DNA from: Bactericera cockerelli
Lineage: Eukaryota > Arthropoda > Insecta > Hemiptera > Triozidae
Direction of reading: 5' to 3'
Length of the DNA stretch: 64,000 nucleotides
NCBI GenBank assembly: GCA_024516035.1
Contig: CM044967.1
Coordinates: forward strand, 8,763,532 to 8,827,531
Part shown: positions 20,938-31,400 of the stretch, piece after piece
Numbering within the stretch: the first letter of the stretch is position 1
How the letters are laid out: each line of letters starts with the position of its first letter
Translations under genes and position numbers: made by a program
Notes under the pieces: generated by a model
What the model was told of the DNA's origin: nothing
The model's input: the letters and a program-made list of their open reading frames with translations, nothing else
Database searches by the model: none

Positions 20938-21153
20938 GTACTGGTAGTCAAGTGTTTAACGCGCTAGTCTGGTAATCGAGGTAGCGTTGGGATCCGTTGG
21001 TTCGAATCCCACCCAGTGCATGAATTTTTCTCATTAATTTGAGTTTGTGACCACGTAATAATAAGACTCTGAGGGTTAGATGCTAGAAAATGCTTTAAGC
21101 ATTAACCTCGCCTGGTGGTTACCATCCACTAAATAGTGTTATTATTATTATTA
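20938..21153 (+). mobile_element. tRNA-headed SINE, family E
   Basis: ACTGGTAGTCAAGTGTTTAA (box A), TTGGTTCGAATCCCACC (box B) and a body with TTAATTTGAGTTTGTGACC, AAAATGCTTTAAGCATTAA and CGCCTGGTGGTTACCATCC lead into an ATT tail. A second full copy is at 24544-24766. The tail joins a family B head at 21153. Confidence 0.85.
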
Positions 21154-21226
21154 TGTCCCGGCTGGGTCTGGAACCCGCTACCTCTGGATTACCAGACCGA
21201 CGCGACGCCTTGACCACTAATAGATC
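21153..21226 (-). mobile_element. SINE family B head
   Basis: In minus sense it has ATTAGTGGTCAAGGCGTCG and box B GGGTTCCAGACCCAGC. Only the tRNA-like head is present. Confidence 0.6.
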
Positions 21227-21593
21227 CACACAGTATTTACCACTACGATGGATGAGGTGTTCCTTTGGATCCACACAGTATAAAAAATAATTGCAAAATA
21301 TTAACTAAATTTTTTAGTCAGGTCTAGAGTCGACTAAGAGACCTTCTGCATGCCAAACCAGTGTCTTAGGTACCGCTGGGGAATCATTTGACATCCGGAT
21401 ATCAGAACAATGATTCAGTCATTAGTCTGGAAGAGATAATATCGTCTGACTTATCACCTCCCTAAGTTTAGAGGTCTCGATCAAGTATGTTAACGATATA
21501 GTCAATAGAATATTGATTCTTGTGATACTCAGTCAAAAGCATGCGTGTTAAAAAAGAACGCCAAGTTTCGTCGGGGTCAGTAATTATAAAGAA

Positions 21594-21888
21594 AAAGTTA
21601 TCATATTGAGTTGATCACTTTCGTGATGTCACAACTACTCAAACTGGCTTTATTAAATCTTTGCTGAACTTGGGACTTAAACCACCGACCTCCAGGTTAC
21701 AAGCCCGCCGCCTTATCAATCAAGCTGAGTCAGTAAAGTAAATAAACAATCAAGAAAAGGACCGCAGTAGCTTGATCGATAAGGCAGCGGACTTGTAACC
21801 AGGAGGTCTATGGTTCGAGTCCCGTGTACAGCATATTTATAAATGAAAAGGTTATCATATTTGTGAGATTAACATATGAATATGACAA
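21594..21888. mobile_element. Head-to-head pair of family A SINEs
   Basis: A minus-strand copy (21594-21738) and a plus-strand copy (21760-21888) face each other with about 20 bp between heads. Both have box A and box B sequences and the GTTATCATATT tail. Confidence 0.75.
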
Positions 21889-21892
21889 CTAA

Positions 21893-22035
21893 GTGGCTAC
21901 TCATTTCCTCCCAAGGTGATTTAGTAGTAGTCTCAGTAACATCTCAGAGAACCGTGAAATTCCGAATCCGACGGGGTTCGAACTCGGGTCTCTTGTGTGT
22001 AAACTGAGAGCGCTATCCACTCGGGCGCGGTGACA
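21893..22035 (-). mobile_element. tRNA-headed SINE, family F
   Basis: In minus sense it reads CACCGCGCCCGAGTGGATAG, box B GAGTTCGAACCCCG, then a CCTTGGGAGGAAATGAGTAG block, as in 3318-3590 but diverged. Confidence 0.6.
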
Positions 22036-22239
22036 ACACTTGCAAATTAATAGTTTCTGGTTTTTGGTACTTTCAGAATGTCCCATACCACTAATATAGT
22101 CACCTCAATTCAGAAAAAATCTGTTTGTAGGTATATTGCTTTCTATTATTTATAAGGCATAGAAAGTTTTGTTTTCGCTCGTTTTTTCTGTTAATAAAAT
22201 TTTTACTCGAATTAAATTATTAAATTTCTGTCGTGTTGG

Positions 22240-22306
22240 AGACTCGCATACCAACCTCCAGGTTACATGTCCGCCGCCTCTTTTATCGAGCTACTGAGGT
22301 CAGTTT
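22240..22306 (-). mobile_element. SINE family A head fragment
   Basis: In minus sense GACCTCAGTAGCTCGATAAA leads to CATGTAACCTGGAGGTTGG. Confidence 0.5.
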
Positions 22307-22361
22307 TTCAGAACCAATCTAAATCAAATTCAAAATCAGGTTTCCACTATAACTTTTAGCA

Positions 22362-22640
22362 CAGTCAAACCTGGATATAAGAGAGCTCAAGACAATGGAT
22401 TTTTTTTCTCTTATGAAGAGATTTTTGCCCTTATAGAGAGGTGAATTAGACCTCAAAATTGATCTCTTATATCCAAGTTTGTCTTATAAAGAGATTTTTT
22501 TCCTTATAGAGAGGTGAATTAGACCTGAAAATTGATATCTTATATCCAAGTTTCTCTTATAAAGAGATTTTTTCCCTTATAGAGAGGTGACTTAGACCTG
22601 AAAATTGATCTCTTATATCCAAGTTTCTCTTATTTCCCGT
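22362..22640. repeat. pogo-like MITE (family H) with three tandem internal units
   Basis: CAGTCAAACCTGGATATAAG opens the element. Three units of about 82 bp follow, each with AAAGAGATTTTT, CCTTATAGAGAGGTGA, TTAGACCTGAAAATTGAT and CTCTTATATCCAAGTTTCTC. No matching CAG end is visible on the right. Confidence 0.75.
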
Positions 22641-22651
22641 TCTATTCTTCA

Positions 22652-22921
22652 TCAGAGTAAACCATCACTGCTTCGCCGCACTACTGCCAGTGCTAGGACT
22701 ATCAATGTCCTCTGCTCAGGTCTAGGGTAATATACCAAACTTCTCAATTTTACAAGAGCACGTAAAGCTATTAAGACTACCTCTTCAAACTTCTTGACCT
22801 GGTCTATAACAGGTGTAAAATCTTGATTGATATGTTGATTATGACGCAGGTTGATTTCAGCAAATATGATCACAAAATTCTGTTTTGCTAGGTTTACCGT
22901 ATTAATTGGTTTTTTCTCCAA
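22652..22921 (-). CDS. Unrecognised 89-codon open frame
   Basis: The frame opens MEKKPINTVNLAKQNFVIIF and reads on through FAEINLRHNQHINQDFTPV and QVKKFEEVVLIAL. It is more protein-like in composition than most frames here, and a relic of a transposon ORF is possible. I know no family match. It lies next to the tandem MITE at 22362-22640. Confidence 0.15.
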   Translation of the reverse strand: MEKKPINTVNLAKQNFVIIFAEINLRHNQHINQDFTPVIDQVKKFEEVVLIALRALVKLRSLVYYPRPEQRTLIVLALAVVRRSSDGLL

Positions 22922-23149
22922 CCAGAACTACTAGACACTTTAATTTTATTTTTAAATATCTCATAAAAATTAACCTAATTTTTTTGAGCGATTTCTATTA
23001 ACTATTTTACTGAGAGCAGCGGGGGCTTAGGCCAAAAACGGGTTATACTTACTTCTTAATAATATCAACCCATATATGAAAGAAAAAAATCGATATACGG
23101 GCATAACTACTCGGTATGTAGTTATTTTTTATTTATTTTGACTTCCAGC

Positions 23150-23223
23150 ATGCTGGAAACTGGAAATAATGTGAGAATCTTGTTTGCCCTCAGCGTACTG
23201 GGGATAATTTTATTAAATTTCCA
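23150..23223 (+). CDS. Candidate exon with a hydrophobic segment (uncertain)
   Basis: After gacttccag, an open frame gives MLETGNNVRILFALSVLGII followed by LLNFQ, then CAG|GTACAA. The hydrophobic run could be a signal or membrane segment. Without the splice the frame ends ten codons later. There is no known homologue and no linked exon, so chance is a real possibility. Confidence 0.2.
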
Positions 23224-23517
23224 GGTACAAGAAAGTCTGAGACGAGAGCACAATTAGATCTGGAAATCCCCTGCGAAGCGTTGAACTTTTATGACGTACT
23301 TGGAGATGAAATCAAGACCCGATGCGGCTAGTAATAACGCTGAAACCTCGGGCAAAAATCTAAAGGGCAATTGGAAGCCACTTTTTGATTTATCTCTTAA
23401 TCGTGGGTTTGTTTCTTGCGCTCGTTATTGAGATGGAATCATCTGGAGCTTAATATCGGGTGGTTTAGAATTTGAAATATTGGACGAATATAAAGCTTTG
23501 TAATAACTATGTAGTAT

Positions 23518-23720
23518 GAGTCTAGCTGGGGGACTATAAACAGGGAGCAGACCAGTAGTCTGGCTGGGGGACTATAAACAGAGAGTAGACCAGCATTGGC
23601 TTGATTCTGGGGGCCCTTGTCTATTATTAGCCTCCTTGTGAAGACAGTGGTAGAAGTGCTGAGTCATTTCTCCACTGTCTGGCTACCATCTATCACGATG
23701 ACGCCACCCTATGATGAATA
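23518..23720 (+). repeat. Dispersed repeat R with duplicated start
   Basis: Two copies of GTCTGGCTGGGGGACTATAA are spaced 47 bp apart and lead into the body seen at 5903-6055. This two-unit state is intermediate to the long array at 51430-51800. Confidence 0.7.
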
Positions 23721-24371
23721 TGTTTATTAAAAATAAATAAATAAATATAAAATTCGTATTTATAATACTTCTTATCTGCATGGGCCTAGTTGGCGTCTCA
23801 AAATTATTAAATACAAAGTAAAACTTAGAGTGTAGAAATACATGCAAATTTATTGAGAAAAAAAACGTAAACTTTTAAATTTGTTAACTTCTGAGAACTT
23901 GCTTATCTTTGTTACAATTCGATTTTATAATTCGACCTTAACTCTCCATAACTTTGCCATGTTTTCGTGAACTCAAAGAGCATTAGGTACCGAAGAGACA
24001 ATGATTTTATTGTTTATCTTTAATTTGACAATGATTGTAACGATTATGAGTTTGACATTTGCTTCACCATAAGTTTCATTCATATAAATTACCCATTGTC
24101 ATCTCACGCCCTAGGTGGCTAAACATGAATTGGTAACCATGTAAAACACTGGGTTGAAAAAATCTTCGCCAATAAATTATCCTTGTGAGGCATGACTGGT
24201 AGCGATTCTATGAAAGGAATTCAGGAACAAATCAATAGTTTAATTAACAATTTGGAAGGTTAATCTAATCCAAGTATGTCATTACAGATACAGAGCTCAA
24301 AATGTTAAGTTAGTACTAATAAGCCAGTCATAATCAGTCAGGGGATCCGAGGATCAGATCCCAGCCAACAA

Positions 24372-24478
24372 TAATAATATCATCATCTTATTTATACTTC
24401 TAATTTAGGGCTAATGGGTCCCACTATTCCATAGGAGTAAGACCAGGACGAATTATTATGTGGTCAAAATTCCAAAGT
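24372..24478 (-). mobile_element. SINE family B body fragment
   Basis: In minus sense TTGGAATTTTGACCACATAA and CTTACTCCTATGGAATAGTG match the family B body. Confidence 0.5.
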
Positions 24479-24543
24479 AATATCACTACAAAGATGGTGT
24501 GTTACGATGACGAGATAAAGAAGAATTCAATACAAGAAAAAGG

Positions 24544-24766
24544 TGCACTGGTAGTCAAGTGGTTAACGCACTTGTCTGGTAATCCAGGTAGCGTAAGGAT
24601 CTGTAAGTTCGAATACCACCCAGTGCATGAATTTTTTCTCATTAATTTGAGTTTGTGACAACATACATAATAATAAAACTCTGAGGATTTTAGGTGGTAG
24701 AAAATGCTTTGAGCATTAACTTCGCCTGGCGGTTACCTTCCACCAAAGAGTATTATTATTATTATA
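24544..24766 (+). mobile_element. tRNA-headed SINE, family E
   Basis: It opens GCACTGGTAGTCAAGTGGTT, continues with box B AAGTTCGAATACCACC and the same body as 20938-21153, and ends in (ATT)n. Confidence 0.85.
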
Positions 24767-25378
24767 AAAGGATGCTTTGAGAGTAGAGATGGAATCAGGA
24801 AGACGCCCTAGACAGAAACAAGTGGAGAACAAAACTTTATCAAACCGACGCTGACAGCAAACAGGTTTGGGAAAAGGTAGACTGAAAGAAGAAAATATTG
24901 TTAGAATTCAAGTCACTTCATCAATTATGAATTGTTGAAATGTCAGTTGTTGTAAACAATGATGGTGAAGTAGGTATGAATATGTCCATTGAAGTAATGA
25001 CATGACAACTTTCGGAACAGTTAGAATGTACAGAAAGAACCATCAATTTTCCCAACAGACCTGCAGTTGTAAGTGGACCTGTGTTGATATTTCTTATGGA
25101 TAAAGATCCGACCTAGGCAGATTAATAGATTTTAAATGGAGCCCTCCGGCGAAGGCACGCTTGCCCATTCATAGCGAGGAGGTACTATTATCCATCATCA
25201 TTTTCTTTATTACAGCTTTGCTGGGGAATAATGAAAATAGGCGTTCTTCTATTAGTCAGAGCGACACTGTGCTATCAACTAATTGTCCAATTCATTATGT
25301 CTTGTGTTTTTTTTCCGAGAGTAAATTATACCTATTGGTTTCTGACTAGATTAGCTACTATAATGGTCGTGTTAACAT

Positions 25379-25505
25379 GCATTGGTCATCGAGTGGTCAA
25401 GGCGCTAGTCTAGTAATGCTGGTGACCCGTTGTTCAGATCCCTCGCAATGCATGGAATTTTTTATTATATAATATTTTGAGACTTTGACCACGTATCAAT
25501 GGACC
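25379..25505 (+). mobile_element. SINE family E, diverged
   Basis: GCATTGGTCATCGAGTGGTC and GTTCAGATCCCTCGCAATGC are a degraded head. The body retains TTTTGAGACTTTGACCACG. Confidence 0.55.
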
Positions 25506-25575
25506 AATTACACGGAGCTTTCTTGAGATCAACTGACAAGAGCTTGAAAATAACTGAAATTTAATACCTGCCTAT

Positions 25576-25796
25576 GCCAGCGTCGATGACGCGCTGAATG
25601 AACCAGTTCTCGTAGGATCACCGAAGTTAAGCAACGTCCAGCGAGGTGAAGACTTCGTGATGCTGGCATTCCCGCCTAACCCAGGCTGGGCGAGGTTAAT
25701 GTAGGTAGCAGGTTTGAGAGTTTCCTGCGAATGGAGGGTAACAACCCTGTCGAGATATGACCATGCAAATGAAAGCGACGTTAAAAAAAAAAAAAA
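25576..25796 (+). mobile_element. 5S-rRNA-headed SINE (SINE3 type), copy 1
   Basis: GCCAGCGTCGATGACGCGCT begins a head in which CTCGTAGGATCACCGAAGTT and AAGCAACGTCCAGCGAGG correspond to the 5S rRNA gene's internal promoter (box A region). After a shortened head, the body CCCAGGCTGGGCGAGG to GCGAATGGAGGGTAACAACC is the one shared with tRNA-headed family C. The end is GAAAGCGACGTTAAA plus poly(A). Confidence 0.85.
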
Positions 25797-26097
25797 TAAA
25801 AAAAAATACCTGCCTACAAAAGTATTCCATTCCTAATTGTATTTGAACATTGCAGAGCACATGTTCCATTGGGTATTTGATTTACAGGTGGTCTGAGCAG
25901 TGCTGGTATAATAAATACATTTATTCCTTTTTGTCTCTAGATATTTCACCATCTTCTTTTTATCATGTTCCAGCACATTAAACTTGATCCTTAAAAAAAA
26001 AACTCAAATTCTTCAGAGAAGAAGCTACCGCTTCGGGCCACATTTTTGAAATCATATGAGAGCCCGTTTATAATGGCCGCGAGAGCATTTTTGATCT

Positions 26098-26170
26098 TCT
26101 TCTTACACTTTGCTTTTTCCCAAACCTACTTGGGGTCGGTATTATTCAACCTTTTCCTCATGGTTGAGTT
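26098..26170 (+). repeat. Dispersed repeat S, single unit
   Basis: CCCAAACCTACTTGGGGTCG and CTCATGGTTGAG match the 19495 array unit. Confidence 0.65.
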
Positions 26171-26341
26171 TGGTTGTTTCAGTCTATTCATCCATTGTAC
26201 AAATTTTGTACATTATTACATGGATACCTATTTGGATACTATTTATTATTCAATAAGAAATTATTTGTAGTGTCTAATTTCAACTAACTATTATGCGATT
26301 TTTAAACTTTTTCATTGTCTTCATACATTGTTTTTTAAATA

Positions 26342-26425
26342 TCTACTCTTTAGTGGAAGGTAACCACCAGCTGAAGTTAACGCTCAAAGCATTTTGTACC
26401 ATTTTCTAACCCCTCAGAGTTATTA
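26342..26425 (-). mobile_element. SINE family E tail fragment
   Basis: In minus sense ACAAAATGCTTTGAGCGTTA and CAGCTGGTGGTTACCTTCC match the family E body. Confidence 0.5.
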
Positions 26426-26452
26426 TTACTTCCGAGAAATTTCTAATATTAG

Positions 26453-27461
26453 AAATCGGAAGTATTGTGTTCGTTTTTGTTTAAAAAAAAAACATTTTTT
26501 TGCTCCGATTTCAATTTTTTTTTGGTTACAACCTGGAAAAGAACGAGGAAAAATCCAAGCATTGGGTGATAGGATCTAAACCACAGATCACGGATCCAGC
26601 GCTAGATTGTTTACATAACAAGTCTAGCACCGAAAAAAGACTGTAAGAGTAAAGGAACTCTTTGGTTTCATTCTTGCAGGATAAACAAAGTAGTATTGTA
26701 CATAGACTACTGCTATTGCCTGATAGAAAGCGTTGCAATGGGTAAAATTATTCATTTATAAAAGCGTTGCAATGCGTTAACTTATTCATTTATCGTAGCT
26801 TTTGCACTCAAGATCAAGAAGTGGATAATTTCTATACTCAGCCAAAATTCGAACCCGTACCTAATGCATGCTAAAGTGTGATAACCACTGAGACACCGAG
26901 TCTAATTAAGCTCACCGGGAGGCGAGCTCTCGTCAAGAGTATCGAGCCAGCCGGCCCATATTAACACGAAACAGAGTTTGTATCTAGTGCTCTGGATGTA
27001 TATCTGTGATTCACTCACAGACAATAATGGCCAGTGGATGTTATTTATTCATAGAGATGGATTTCAATTACGACACTTCCGCGCAGGAGTATTGAAATTC
27101 ACCTTTTACGGATTCTACTGATGTGCTTATGTAGTTTAAAAAGAAATAACTACAACAACAACAACAAAAACAACAACGGAAAGAGGGTGTTAAAGAATCT
27201 ACAGTACAAGATTCTGTACCTATTTTATGAAGTGTAAAATGTTGTACCATCAAGTATCAAGGTTTCGAGAGAATTTATGCAAATTTCACCGCTGACTAGG
27301 GGGGCGTGATGTTTGCGACGTAAAATTTATTGTTAGATGGACATCGCATGGTTATTGTACAGTTGTACAAGACTTAAGGAAAATTGGCCAAATTCAACAA
27401 TATCTTCCTATATTTTGATTGACGATCCTTTGACAACGAAGAGAATCCTTTGTTTCGTAGA
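26453..27461. repeat. 1009-bp direct repeat, left copy, abutting the 5' LTR
   Basis: Positions 26453-27461 match 34669-35677 base for base as far as I compared, with a constant offset of 8216 and so no net indel. The right edge touches the first base of the 5' LTR. The interior holds a degraded family F SINE (near 26830-26905), the GC-rich hairpin seen at 11508 and an ACAACAACAAC stretch. It has no convincing gene. Confidence 0.93.
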
Positions 27462-28110
27462 TGTTTGATAGTTTGACATGCCCCATACTTGCCTCAATTG
27501 GTTTAACTTTGTTTAACATTTTGGTAGCTAATCACCGAGTCACCGAGGTGAGAGCTGCCTTCAGTACTTACCATCAGCTCAGTTCAAATTTACCTACCGT
27601 CCCGTTCATCTAGGGTTTCTTGATCTCGTAGGCTATCGTAGCATATAGATAGTCCGACTTTTCATTATAAAGTTTCATCATTTTCATTTAAACACCTTTT
27701 CATATTTTCAATAATTAATACCAGTGCAACTAATCAACATAAGTCTAAAATAATAATATAATGCAGACCAAATTAAATATCAACTAGGCTAGGGTATCCC
27801 TTTCCTCTTCCCTCTAACATCTTTTTCTAACCCCTAGTCGCGGTCGCGTCTTCAATCTTCGGTCGCGTAAAACCAACCTCGATCGCGAAACTAATATTAA
27901 ATAATATAATAACCTGTGCCCTGTAAGTTGTACGGTAAGATTTATGTTGTAGTAAATAGCTTCAATTTATTCACAGCATAGGCTTTTCTGGTTTGAGCTA
28001 GCATCCATATATACAGTCCACTAATCCGCTTACATTTGAGCTACCATTTCATTTGTCCTACAGGACACTCTTTAATTTCATTTTCCATCCAGTGTAGTCA
28101 ATACATTGAT
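27462..28110 (+). repeat. 5' LTR of the BEL/Pao element
   Basis: This 649-bp LTR starts TGTTTGATAGTTTGACATGC and ends ATACATTGAT, the last base shared with the right LTR. A TATAAAG near 27666 is a candidate TATA box. No difference from the 3' LTR was noticed, implying recent insertion or recent gene conversion. The element does not show a clean CA terminus. Confidence 0.93.
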
Positions 28111-28499
28111 TACACCACATTTTTTGATCCTTCGAACGACGGATTAGCCTTTGCATTTCAGCATTTTTAACCATTTTCAAAGGGTTTGCTTTCATGGCAT
28201 AATAACTGTATTTCACATATCAAATGTTTAATTCAGTATAATTAGGTTTATTTTTATTAATTACCTTTCAAATATTTTTTATTGATTATTTTCATACATT
28301 AAAAAAAATATTTTTAATAATAATTATTTCGTGCTATTTGTTCCATGCATTAGGTACCAGCTATTTTTAATTTTCACTCATTGTGTTGTTCATTTTTATT
28401 ATCATTAATATTATTCATTGCTTTTCTTTGCATTTTCTTTTAAATTAAGTGTGATATTTTCTTAATTTTTCATACTGGTCAGATAATTATCTTGTCAAA

Positions 28500-31400
28500 A
28501 TGGCTTCAGATTCTGAAGAGGATACAGGTATTATGACTGGCAAATTGAAAACATTAACAGCTAAAAAAGAGTCGGCCTATGCGATTCTTAATTCTGTGTA
28601 TGATTTAGCTCAGAAAGCCACGTCAACTGATTCATATAAAACATTCTTAAACAAAGTGCATAATGTTGAAGGGTTAAAGACTAGGATTCTTGAATGTATT
28701 GATCAAATTAATGATTTAAATTTAAAGATTGATCCTACAAAATATAAGCCTTCGTTTCAGGGTGTTGATTCAGTCTATGATATGTGTGGTTATATACAGA
28801 AAAAACATGCTTATTGGTTGGCACATCAGGCCAAGACAGCGGACGCATCCAAAGACTTGCCCCCGCCAGTTGCCGTTCAGCCTAAAATTCATTTGCCTCC
28901 TTTAGACATAAAACTATTTTCAGGTGACCCTACAGAGTGGCCCCTGTGGTACGAGACATACAAGTCTCTCATTCATAACAACGCTGAGCTGTCAAATCAG
29001 CAGAAAGTGCAATATTTGGTTTCCAAGTTGTCTCATTCTGCACTCAATGTTTGCACAGGCATCTTACCCACGGCAGATAATTATGACACCATTTTTCAGG
29101 CACTGATCCAGAAGTACGACGACAAGAGAACTCTCGCCATGTCCTACTTAGATAAATTGTTTAAATTCAAACCTTTGAAATCTGAGTCCGCTACAAATTT
29201 GAACATGTTTGTTGACAACTTTTCAGGTGCAGTTATGGCGCTGAAAAACTTGCAAATACCCAATCTTGATGATTTTCTAATTTTAGCCTTAGCTTTAGGC
29301 AAATTGGACCCAGAAACTACAAAGCAGTTTGAAATGTTTGTCAAGGGTACACCCATACCGACCTTTGAGCAGCTTAATAAGTTCGTCAAAGAACAGGCCA
29401 AAATGCTAGGCAGGATGCCGAATTCTTTCGTCAAAGTCGATCAGTTGCCTCCAAACAAATTTTCTCATGCTAAAATTTCTTCTCCTTATCATAATAAGAG
29501 TACAAATTTAGCTGTCTTTGAAAAAACTAAAACTTGTTGTGCTTGTCATAAAGAGCCACATCCACTTTTCAACTGTGAAGCTTTTCTAAAACTTTCACCT
29601 GTTCAAAGATTTGATTTAGTTAAACAAAATAAAATTTGTATCAATTGCCTTAACGCTAATCATATAGTTACCGCATGCAAATCAAAACATAATTGTAACC
29701 ATTGCTCGTCCCGGCACAATACATTGTTGCACTTCAGAGACAAGCAAGTTACACAGCAGACTTCTTGTTCTACAGAACAAAATCAGTCTAAGTCTAATGA
29801 CGCTAACACTTCAACATGTTGTTCATATTACACCAAATCTGGTACCACTGATCATACAGTTCTGCTATCCACAGTCAAAGTTCATATTACAGATCAGAAC
29901 GGGAAGAAACATTTAATTCGCATGCTGCTCGATTCCGGTAGCATGTCTCATTTTATTACACTTCCTTGTGCTCAAAAGTTAGGCCTTCCGATTGATAATT
30001 CTCCCATCACCGTGCAAGGTATCGGCTCTACAAGCAAAGCTGTCGCAGGTCAAACTTGTTTCACATTTTCATCTCGATTTGATCCTAATGTTTCATTTTC
30101 AGTTCACGCGTTAGTTGTAGACCACGTCACTAGCAAGTTACCTACAGCGCGTATTCAGAGTGAAGCTTTGAAGCACTTGCAGGGTATGCAGGTATCTGAT
30201 GATACGTTCGACGAGCCGCATAGTATCAGTGGTATACTGGGTGCCTCATTATGGCCTCTAGTTATTCAAAGTGGTCAAATTACTGGTGGGCCAAATAGTC
30301 CGATTGGTGTTTGTACTAAACTAGGTATTGTGGTTATGGGTACCGCCCCCATACAGTGGGATGATGGTGATACCTCTAATCATACATTTTGTACTTTTGC
30401 TGAACAATCACTTGACACGATGGTGCACAAATTATGGGAGCTGGAAGACATCCCGGATGTCGGTGCTTCCCCTTACAATGCAGAGGAAGCTTTGTGTGAG
30501 GACTTGTATAAAAATACTGTGTCTAGAGATGATTCAGGTCGATTCATTGTCGCTCTTCCCTTCAAGGAAAGTCCTGATGTACTGGGTGATTCATACATGA
30601 ACGCTAAGAAAAGGCTTCTGAGTTTGGAAAAGAAACTTGAAAAATCTCCCGAGTTTAGACAGGGTTATAATGAAGCTCTACAGGACTTCATAGATTCTGG
30701 TCACATGTCTCCTTCTGATCATGATAATTTTTCAGGCGACCCAGTATTTATCCTTCCACACCACGCCGTGATAAAAAGCAGCAGTTCAACTCCTATAAGA
30801 CCTGTTTTTGATGGATCCTGTGTAACCTCGAGTCAAAAGTCACTCAATGACATTTTGTTTTCAGGTCCCAATATTTATTCGGACTTATTTGTTGTCTTGT
30901 GCAACATGCGTTTGTTCAGCATATGCATCTGTTCTGACATCAGAAAAATGTTCAGACAAATATTTGTTCGTCCCCAAGACAGGGAATTTCAGAAAATTTT
31001 GTGGCGCTTCAATCCACAAGATCCTGTTTCAGTGTACACACTGAACACGGTTGTATTCGGGCTTAAGCCCTCCCCGTGGCTGGCGCTTCGTACAGTGAAG
31101 CAGTTAGTTATTGAGGAAGGGGCTAAGTATCCTGCTGCATCTCATGTTGTTTCCAGGGACATTTACATGGATGACCTGGCCACGAGCATAGCAGATGAAG
31201 ATGAAGCCACAGAACTATACACTCAACTCAAAGATTTTTTCAGGTCTGGAGGTTTTGAGCTGGTGAAATGGTCTTCGAATTCTTCACGTCTCCTTCAAAA
31301 TATTCCAGAGTCTGACAGGTTACAAAAACCTTTGGAATTAGAAGATAAAGGATTTCAAAAAATCCTAGGCTTACAATGGGAATCAAACGATGATTTTTTC

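Noticed and set aside
29144..29434. Antisense frame of 96 codons inside the BEL polyprotein
   Set aside because: It is a shadow of the gag region on the opposite strand.
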